Assembly (NCBI GenBank): GCA_028717525.1
Contig: JAQUNT010000166.1
Location: forward strand, 1 to 5,894
DNA: 5,894 nt
DNA from: Elusimicrobiota bacterium
GTDB taxonomy: Bacteria; Elusimicrobiota; Elusimicrobia; UBA1565; UBA9628
Direction of reading: 5' to 3'
Of the stretch, positions 1 through 4,921 are shown piece after piece. The notes beneath the pieces are model-generated. The model saw only the letters and a list, made by a program, of their open reading frames with translations. It was not told the origin of the DNA and made no database searches. Each line of letters begins with the position of its first letter. Within the stretch, counting starts at the first letter, position 1. A program made the translations under genes and the position numbers.

Positions 1-397
1 GCAGGAACTCCACCTTGTCGTCCTCTATGCGGAGCATCGTGGGGCGCTCGGCTTTCCCTTCCACGATCAGCGCGTCGTAGCCGGCCTTGCGCAGCTGTTC
101 GGCGACGCGGGTGCCGAGGTTCCCGTCCCCGTAGAAGCCGGTCAGGGGGGACTTGGCCGCCACCACCGCCTTGCCGGTGTTCGGGGCCGGGATGCCGGCG
201 ATCGGGCCCAGGGCCACCACCAGCTTGTTCTCGGGGCCGAGGGGATCGATGCCCGGCTTGAGCTCGTCGTAGAGGATCTTCACGGCGAAGCCCCGCCCGC
301 CGACCCAGGTCTTGGCGAACTCTTCGTCGAAGGATTCCTTCCGGAACGTTTTCGCGGTCAGGTTGACCCTGAGGATGTTGCCTGTCCAGCCTTTCAT
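1..397 (-). CDS. Aldehyde:ferredoxin oxidoreductase family protein, N-terminal part only (cut by window edge)
   Basis: These tungsten (or molybdenum) bis-pterin, [4Fe-4S] enzymes oxidise aldehydes to carboxylic acids with ferredoxin and can run in reverse with low-potential electrons. Only the first 132 codons of a usual ~600-residue protein are visible. They match the N-terminal domain by eye: KGWTGNILRVNLT (2-14), VGGRGFAVKILYDE (32-45), PGIDPLGPENKLV (48-60), GPIAGIPAP (64-72), AAKSPLTGFYGDGNLG (80-95) and AGYDALIVEGKAE (105-117). Asn93 and Gly95 sit at the positions of the pterin-binding Asn/Gly in Pyrococcus furiosus AOR. Residue 76 is Lys where that enzyme has Arg76. The ATG at 397 gives the standard family start and lies 7 bases after GGGAGG. 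An ATG at 402 is followed by an in-frame stop after two codons and is not used. The [4Fe-4S] Cys residues lie outside the window. Its place after the saccharopine enzymes makes 2-aminoadipate semialdehyde a candidate substrate, which is inference. Confidence 0.9.
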   Translation of the reverse strand, partial: MKGWTGNILRVNLTAKTFRKESFDEEFAKTWVGGRGFAVKILYDELKPGIDPLGPENKLVVALGPIAGIPAPNTGKAVVAAKSPLTGFYGDGNLGTRVAEQLRKAGYDALIVEGKAERPTMLRIEDDKVEFL

Positions 398-404
398 TTC
401 ATTG

Positions 405-410
405 CCTCCC
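405..410 (-). promoter_or_regulatory. Shine-Dalgarno site of the aldehyde:ferredoxin oxidoreductase gene
   Basis: GGGAGG lies 7 bases before the ATG at 397, right after the saccharopine dehydrogenase stop. The gap (398-410) is too short for a separate promoter or a terminator, so this gene is most likely co-transcribed with the saccharopine genes. Confidence 0.78.
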
Positions 411-1754
411 TTATCCGCCGGCGCGCGTCAGTTCGGTCCTGGCTTCCTTGAAATGGATCCCGTTCTCCATCTGCTCGAGCTCCTTGAGCAGGGGCTCGTA
501 GATGGCGGGCTTGACCGGGATGCGCACGCCTTGGCCCTTGATCTTGCCTTCCAGGACCAGCCGCGCGGCCATGGCCGCGGGCAGGCTCACGGTCCGCGCC
601 ATGGAGGAGTCCCCGCCGGGGATGCCGAAGTCCAGCAGGGTCGAGGTGATCTTCTCGCTCCGGCCTTGGGATGGATAGTCGGCCACGAACTCGTGGTGCA
701 TGACCAGCAGGTCCCGCTCGCCCTCCGCGTAGGACATCTTCTCGACCATGCGCGCGGCCATGACGTCGATGGGGCCGCCCTTCGCGAGCGGCAGCCTCTC
801 GTCGCCGAACAGCCCCAGCCACTCGAGCCAGGCCACGGCGTTCGAGTCGGTCGGCACCCCGAACTTGGCCGCCACGTCGGCTTTGACCGTCTCGGGCTTG
901 CCCTGGGTGACCACCGCCGCGGTGAACATCTTGAAAGTCATGCCCTGGAAGTCGCGCTCGACATCGTCGAGCAGGCCGGAGTTGGCGACCTTCACCAGCA
1001 CCGAGCGCCAGTTCTTGTAGCGCAAGGTGCCGCGGAACACGGTCCGGGCGCCGCGCAGCCCGTAGAGGTCGATGTAGCCCATGGAGTCGCGGTTGGGGTA
1101 GGCTTCGAGCTCGCCGAAGCCGGGGACGTCCAGCATATGCGTGTCGGCGAAGAGCTGCGGCGCCGGGATGTCCACCTGCTCGCCGTCCTTGAGGTAGCGG
1201 GCGGAGTTCTTGCCGGCCACCAGCACGCCCCGCGGGCTCCAGGAGAACTTGTAGCCCCAGGGGTTGGTGTTGGCCTCGGGCGCGGGCAGGCCGCCGCAAT
1301 AGGAGCGGAAGCTCACGACCTGGCCGCCTTCCTTCTTGACCCCGTCGATGACCTTCATGGCGGACATGTGGTCGATGCCCGGGTCGACGCCGAGCTCGTT
1401 GAGGATCAGGACGCCCGCGGCCTCGGCCTTGGCGTCCAGGGCGCGCATGGCCGGGCTCACGTAGGAGGTGGTCACCATGGACTTCTTCTGCGCCACGCAC
1501 TCCTCTGCCACCAACACGTGGTAGGCGGCGGGCAGCAGGCTGACCGCGAGGTCCGCCTCGCGCACCAGCGCCTGCAGACCCGGCTTATCCTCCACGGTCC
1601 AGGCCTTGGCCCGGCCGTTGGGGTGCCCGTCGAGCAGGGCCTCGGCCTTGCTGACCGTCCGGGTGGCCACGGTCACGGCGAAGCCCTTCTTGAGCAGGTA
1701 TTGCACGAGGGGCTTGGAGACCAAGCCGGCGCCCAGCACCAGGACTTTCTTCAT
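411..1754 (-). CDS. Saccharopine dehydrogenase, L-glutamate-forming (LYS9/AASS C-terminal-half type)
   Basis: It is expected to interconvert saccharopine with L-glutamate and 2-aminoadipate 6-semialdehyde using NAD(P)+, in the cytoplasm. It has 447 residues, the usual length of Lys9/Lys3-type enzymes. The N-terminus is a Rossmann fold (KKVLVLGAGLVSKPL, 2-16). NELGVDPGIDHMSAMK (119-134) and SYCGGLPAPEANTNPWGYKFS (start at 151) with WSPRGVL (172-178) are hallmark stretches of the glutamate-forming enzyme. The C-terminal part carries DFGIPGGDSSMARTVSLPAAMAA near 375-397 and a KPAIYEPLL end near 415-423. The chosen ATG at 1754 starts directly before the Rossmann strand, 5 bases after AGAGGAG. An in-frame ATG nine codons upstream (1781) lies inside the preceding gene and adds nothing conserved. 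The order reductase then dehydrogenase matches the fused AASS protein. The stop TAA at 413-411 is 13 bases before the next start. No key motif appears damaged. Confidence 0.95.
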   Translation of the reverse strand: MKKVLVLGAGLVSKPLVQYLLKKGFAVTVATRTVSKAEALLDGHPNGRAKAWTVEDKPGLQALVREADLAVSLLPAAYHVLVAEECVAQKKSMVTTSYVSPAMRALDAKAEAAGVLILNELGVDPGIDHMSAMKVIDGVKKEGGQVVSFRSYCGGLPAPEANTNPWGYKFSWSPRGVLVAGKNSARYLKDGEQVDIPAPQLFADTHMLDVPGFGELEAYPNRDSMGYIDLYGLRGARTVFRGTLRYKNWRSVLVKVANSGLLDDVERDFQGMTFKMFTAAVVTQGKPETVKADVAAKFGVPTDSNAVAWLEWLGLFGDERLPLAKGGPIDVMAARMVEKMSYAEGERDLLVMHHEFVADYPSQGRSEKITSTLLDFGIPGGDSSMARTVSLPAAMAARLVLEGKIKGQGVRIPVKPAIYEPLLKELEQMENGIHFKEARTELTRAGG

Positions 1755-1759
1755 GATGG

Positions 1760-1766
1760 CTCCTCT
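1760..1766 (-). promoter_or_regulatory. Shine-Dalgarno site of saccharopine dehydrogenase, overlapping the reductase stop
   Basis: The minus strand reads TAGAGGAGCCATCATG. The reductase stop TAG (1767-1765) overlaps AGAGGAG, 5 bases before the ATG at 1754. This supports 1754 over the upstream in-frame ATG at 1781. Confidence 0.82.
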
Positions 1767-3099
1767 ATTTCTTCGCGGCACTCTCGGCCAGGAACTTCGA
1801 CAGGTAGCGGAAGTCGGGCGTGAGCTCTCCCCGCTGCGCGATCATGGCCTTCTTCATGGGCCTGGAGAGCGCGCACGCCTCGAAGTCCGCGGATAGGTCG
1901 GCCAGGGCGAGCTCGGGCAGGAAGGGGAAGAGCGACTGGCTGAACTCCCGGGAGGATTCCCTGGGCAGCTCCGCGGGCAGGTTGTCCACGGCCAGGACCA
2001 CGGGCCCCTTGCCGAAGCAGCCGTCCTTGGCCCGGCCCCTGAGCGGGTCGTAGGTGAAGACGGGGCGGCCCGGGTCCGTGGTCTTGATGTTGCACTCGAT
2101 CGAGCCTTCCGTGTCGCAGGTGATATCCCCGATGACCCTCAGCCTGGGGGTCGGGCCCTGGCCGAAGGCCTTCTTCAGGTAGGCTTTGGTCACGAGCCTG
2201 GGGTATTTGGCTTCCCAGTAGATGCAGTTGACCAGGACCGTCAGATAGGGGATATACTTCTCGAATTGCGACCGATATCTCTCGGGGTTCTGATAGTAGT
2301 CCTGAAGCTCGAAGCGGCTTCCGGCCGCGGCCGGCTCGACCAGGTGCTCTTCACGGAACACCACCTTGTAGATCCGGTCCTTCCGTGGCGAGGCGCCCGG
2401 CGCGAACAGGCCGGGCAGGTCCGCGGGCGAGACCTCCTCGGTCGGAAGACGGCCAAGGATCTGCTGCGCGCCTTGCGACACGTTGCCGTAGCCTGTGAAT
2501 CCCACCACCAATGGGGTGACGGGCTCGGCCAGGCCGCCCGAGGCTATCATCTGGCCCGCCTCGGCTATGTGCGACTCGGCCTCGGCCAGGCTGGCATAGT
2601 CCAGGGCCCGCTTGACCGCGCTCAACGGGGTGCTGGTCTTCTCCCATGCGAGCCTCTGGCCCAGAGCCCAGAGGGTGTCGATCATGCCGGCCAAGCCCGC
2701 GTATTTGCCGAAGAAGACCAGCCGCTTGCCCTTCTCATCGACCATCCTCTCGTAGTCGATCAAGGTACAGCCCAGCTCCAGCATCCGGCGCAGCATGGGC
2801 ATATTGTGGCTCTGGCCCTTGATGGTGTGCGAGAAGAAGACGTAGGTCTGGCCTTTCTGCAGCAGCGGGATGGGTATCTCCTTGACCGCGAAGACTATGT
2901 CGCAAGGGGAGAGGTCGTCGACAATCCTGGCCCCGGCGCGCACGTACTCCTCGGCCGGGATGGCGCGCAGGTCGGATCTCTGCACCAGAACCTCGATGCC
3001 GTGGCCCTTGACCAGCGCGGCCACGTGCTCCGGGATGATCGGGACGCGCCGCTCCCAGGGGTTCTTGTCCTCGCGGCGTATCCCCAGGACGCGGCTCAT
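1765..3099 (-). CDS. Lysine-2-oxoglutarate reductase (saccharopine-forming), AASS N-terminal-half type
   Basis: It is expected to catalyse the reversible reductive condensation of L-lysine and 2-oxoglutarate to saccharopine with NAD(P)H, in the cytoplasm. The 444 residues align by eye along the whole N-terminal half of human AASS and belong to the alanine dehydrogenase/transhydrogenase fold. Diagnostic stretches are IRREDKNPWERRVP (7-20), FFSHTIKGQ (88-96), IDYERMVDEKG (114-124) with FFGKYAGLAGMIDTL (129-143), the nucleotide-binding GFTGYGNVSQGAQ (200-212), IYWEAKYPRLVT (293-304), GDITCDTEGSIE (324-335) and DNLPAELPRESSREFS (372-387). No membrane segment or signal peptide is apparent. The start ATG overlaps the previous stop by 4 bases (ATGA) with no clear Shine-Dalgarno, so translation is probably coupled. 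It is longer than fungal Lys1 (about 370 residues) and resembles the animal/plant LKR domain more closely. The glutamate-forming partner follows after 10 bases. Direction in the cell, synthesis or breakdown, is not shown by sequence. Confidence 0.94.
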   Translation of the reverse strand: MSRVLGIRREDKNPWERRVPIIPEHVAALVKGHGIEVLVQRSDLRAIPAEEYVRAGARIVDDLSPCDIVFAVKEIPIPLLQKGQTYVFFSHTIKGQSHNMPMLRRMLELGCTLIDYERMVDEKGKRLVFFGKYAGLAGMIDTLWALGQRLAWEKTSTPLSAVKRALDYASLAEAESHIAEAGQMIASGGLAEPVTPLVVGFTGYGNVSQGAQQILGRLPTEEVSPADLPGLFAPGASPRKDRIYKVVFREEHLVEPAAAGSRFELQDYYQNPERYRSQFEKYIPYLTVLVNCIYWEAKYPRLVTKAYLKKAFGQGPTPRLRVIGDITCDTEGSIECNIKTTDPGRPVFTYDPLRGRAKDGCFGKGPVVLAVDNLPAELPRESSREFSQSLFPFLPELALADLSADFEACALSRPMKKAMIAQRGELTPDFRYLSKFLAESAAKK

Positions 3100-3596
3100 G
3101 GCTTCGCGGCCAGGAGCAGCCGGCGCGTGTAGGCGACGAGCCCGCCCGCGTCGATGATGGCCTGCCGCGCCTTGGGCAGCGGCTCGATGGCGTAGGACTG
3201 GCCCGAGGTCAGGTTGCGCACCTGGCCGCCCGCGATCTCCAATTCGTCTCCTTCCTCTGCCTGGATGGCGGGACAGATGATGATGTTGAGGCCCAGGTTG
3301 ATGGCGCTCTGCAGGAAGATGCGCGCGATGTTCCTGGCCACGATAACCAGGTCGTGGCCCTTCAGGCAGGAGACCGCCTGCTCGCGCGACGAGCCGCAGC
3401 CGAAGTTCTTGCCGGCCACGATCGCGCTGCCGGCCGGGATCTCCTTGGACTTGAGCCTGCGGTTGAACTCCGCGCTGTCCGCGAAGGCGAAGGCCGGGGT
3501 CTCCGTGGGCAGCACCGTGGCCATGAAGCGGCCCGGGTAGATGATGTCGGTGGAGACGTCGTCGCCCACCTTGAACACGACTTTTATGTTGGCCAT
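3096..3596 (-). CDS. Aconitase-superfamily hydro-lyase small (swivel) subunit, LeuD/HacB/DmdB type
   Basis: This is the swivel-domain partner of the preceding large subunit; in this family it contributes substrate-recognition residues to the shared active site. At 166 residues it has the usual length of archaeal-type HacB/LeuD2 and DmdB and is shorter than the roughly 200-residue enterobacterial LeuD. Visible motifs are GDDVSTDIIYPGRF (11-24), GKNFGCGSSREQA (62-74, the GCGSSRE swivel signature), ARNIARIF...INLGLN (87-104) and GGLVAY (151-156). The loop after PGR reads F24-M25-A26-T27. From memory of the methanogen homoaconitase literature, homoaconitase has Y-L-R-T here, with an Arg that contacts the extra carboxylate, and isopropylmalate isomerases have hydrophobic residues, so specificity is uncertain. 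The ATG at 3596 comes one base after the large-subunit stop, with AAAGGAG inside the end of that gene. Its own stop overlaps the next start in ATGA. Family secure; substrate open. Confidence 0.94.
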   Translation of the reverse strand: MANIKVVFKVGDDVSTDIIYPGRFMATVLPTETPAFAFADSAEFNRRLKSKEIPAGSAIVAGKNFGCGSSREQAVSCLKGHDLVIVARNIARIFLQSAINLGLNIIICPAIQAEEGDELEIAGGQVRNLTSGQSYAIEPLPKARQAIIDAGGLVAYTRRLLLAAKP

Positions 3597-3597
3597 G

Positions 3598-4908
3598 TTA
3601 GCGCGCTCCTTTGGATGCGACGGCCGCAGTCCGGGGGTCGGTGATGGCTCCGGTGATGGCGCTGGCCGCCGCGACCGCGGCCGAGCAGAGGTACACCTCC
3701 GCGTTGGGATTGCCCATGCGCCCCTTGAAGTTGCGGTTGGTGGTGGCCAGGGCGACCTCCTTGTCGCCCAAGGCGCCCTGGTGGATGCCCAGGCAGGGCC
3801 CGCAGCCGGGGTTGCAGATGACCGCGCCGGCCGTGGCCAGGTCCAGGATCGCGCCGCGCTTCATGGCCTCGCGGTAGATGCGCCAGGAGGCGGGGAAGAT
3901 GAGCAGGCGCGTCCCGTCGGCCACGCGCTGGCCCTTGAGGATGCGCGCCGCGGTCTCGATGTCGTCGAGCCGGCCGTTGGTGCAGGAGCCGATGACGATC
4001 TGCTGCAGCTTGATCCCCGCCACGGCGCCTATGGGCTTGACGTTGTCCACCGTGTGGGGGCAGGCGATCTGGGGCTCGAGCTGGGAGACGTCTATCTCGA
4101 TGACCCGGTCGTAGACCGCGTCCGGGTCCGGGCCGAACATGTCCAGGGCCGACTGGACGCCGGCTTCCTCGCGCAGGTAGCGCTGGGTCTCGGCGTCGGG
4201 GGGGACCATCCCCGCGGTGGCGCCCGCCTCCACGCTCATGTTGCTCAGGACCAGGCGGCCCGAGGTGGACATGGAGCGGATGGCCTCGCCGTGGAACTCG
4301 AAGACCTTGTAGTTGGCGCCCTCGGCCGTGACCTTGCCGATGAGGTGCAGGATGAAGTCCTTGGGATAGACGTTTTCCGGGAACTCGCCTTTGACCACGA
4401 CCTTGATGGTCCCGGGCACCTCCACGTTGAGGATCTTGCCCAAGGTCCACACCGAGGCCATCTCAGTCGCGCCGATGCCGAAGGCGAAGGCGCCCATGGC
4501 GCCGTGGGTGGTGGTGTGGCTGTCCGTGCCCACGACCACGAAGCCCGGCCGCACGTAGCCGTTCTCGGCCAGGATCTGGTGGCAGATGCCGCCCACGTCG
4601 CCGCGGATGTCGTGGAACTTGCGGATGCCCTGCTTGGCCACGAACTCGCGGATCTTCTTCTGGTTGGTGGCGGTCTTGGCGGTCTCGGCCGGGACGCGGT
4701 GGTCGAGGATGAAGGCGATCCGGTCGGGATCCCAGACCTTGGCCTCGCGGCCGGTGCCCTGGTAGATCTCGTTGAACTGGTTGATGACCAAGGCCCCGTT
4801 CTCGTGCGACATCGCGAGGCTCACGGCCGGCTCGAGAACGTCTCCGACCGCGACCTGGGGCCGGCCGCACGCCTTGGCTAGAAGTTTCTGGACATAAGTC
4901 ATACCCAT
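3598..4908 (-). CDS. Aconitase-superfamily hydro-lyase large subunit (LeuC/HacA/DmdA group)
   Basis: This is the catalytic [4Fe-4S] subunit of a two-subunit isomerase/dehydratase related to 3-isopropylmalate dehydratase, homoaconitase and 2,3-dimethylmalate dehydratase. It is 436 residues long, normal for the prokaryotic LeuC2/HacA-type subunit. Cluster ligands are visible as Cys309 in GSCTNGR (307-313) and Cys369/Cys372 in NPGCGPC (366-372). Other family motifs are GTDSHTTTHGA (127-137), NMSVEAGA (223-230) and NRNFKGRMGNP (391-401). The start ATG at 4908 gives MGMTYVQKLLA, the normal family N-terminus, and lies 6 bases after GGAG. The frame stays open upstream to 5346, but that stretch is low-complexity R/A/P/G antisense-frame translation inside the CoA-transferase gene and is not coding. 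The small subunit follows after one base. Sequence alone does not separate homocitrate, isopropylmalate and other substrates; next to two saccharopine enzymes, homoaconitase is the leading guess. It has no obvious missing residues and should be active. Confidence 0.95.
   Translation of the reverse strand: MGMTYVQKLLAKACGRPQVAVGDVLEPAVSLAMSHENGALVINQFNEIYQGTGREAKVWDPDRIAFILDHRVPAETAKTATNQKKIREFVAKQGIRKFHDIRGDVGGICHQILAENGYVRPGFVVVGTDSHTTTHGAMGAFAFGIGATEMASVWTLGKILNVEVPGTIKVVVKGEFPENVYPKDFILHLIGKVTAEGANYKVFEFHGEAIRSMSTSGRLVLSNMSVEAGATAGMVPPDAETQRYLREEAGVQSALDMFGPDPDAVYDRVIEIDVSQLEPQIACPHTVDNVKPIGAVAGIKLQQIVIGSCTNGRLDDIETAARILKGQRVADGTRLLIFPASWRIYREAMKRGAILDLATAGAVICNPGCGPCLGIHQGALGDKEVALATTNRNFKGRMGNPNAEVYLCSAAVAAASAITGAITDPRTAAVASKGAR
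3606..3612 (-). promoter_or_regulatory. Shine-Dalgarno site of the hydro-lyase small subunit
   Basis: AAAGGAG lies inside the last codons of the large-subunit gene, 9 bases before the ATG at 3596. The large-subunit stop TAA (3600-3598) sits in that spacer, so a terminating ribosome ends almost on the new start. This suits a strict 1:1 two-subunit enzyme. Confidence 0.8.
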
Positions 4909-4913
4909 GGCTG

Positions 4914-4921
4914 TCTCCTTT
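4914..4921 (-). promoter_or_regulatory. Shine-Dalgarno site of the hydro-lyase large subunit, overlapping the CoA-transferase stop
   Basis: The minus strand reads TAAAGGAGACAGCCATG. The stop TAA of the CoA-transferase (4922-4920) runs into AAAGGAGA, with 6 bases between GGAG and the ATG at 4908. This fixes the start against the long open frame upstream and makes translational coupling likely. Confidence 0.85.

Noticed and set aside
398..410. Possible terminator or promoter between saccharopine dehydrogenase and the AOR gene
   Set aside because: The 13-base gap contains only the Shine-Dalgarno and spacer, and no inverted repeat followed by T-run is visible.
394..1500. Second minus-strand frame of 368 codons inside saccharopine dehydrogenase
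   Set aside because: It is an out-of-frame shadow, very R/G/A/P-rich, within a gene whose true frame carries all expected saccharopine dehydrogenase motifs.
312..1823. Plus-strand open frame of 503 codons antisense to saccharopine dehydrogenase
   Set aside because: Its translation is a run of G/H/D/L/A-rich residues typical of antisense reading in high-GC DNA, has no family motif, and covers a gene with clear homology on the other strand.
3584..4450. Second minus-strand frame of 288 codons inside the hydro-lyase large subunit
   Set aside because: It is an R/G/H/P-rich out-of-frame shadow, and no conserved motif is seen in it.
3541..4881. Plus-strand open frame of 446 codons antisense to the hydro-lyase large subunit
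   Set aside because: It has the same antisense GC-bias signature (GVGVGG-, DDL- and HVA-rich), no recognisable domain and no convincing ribosome binding site. The opposite strand encodes intact Fe-S cluster motifs.
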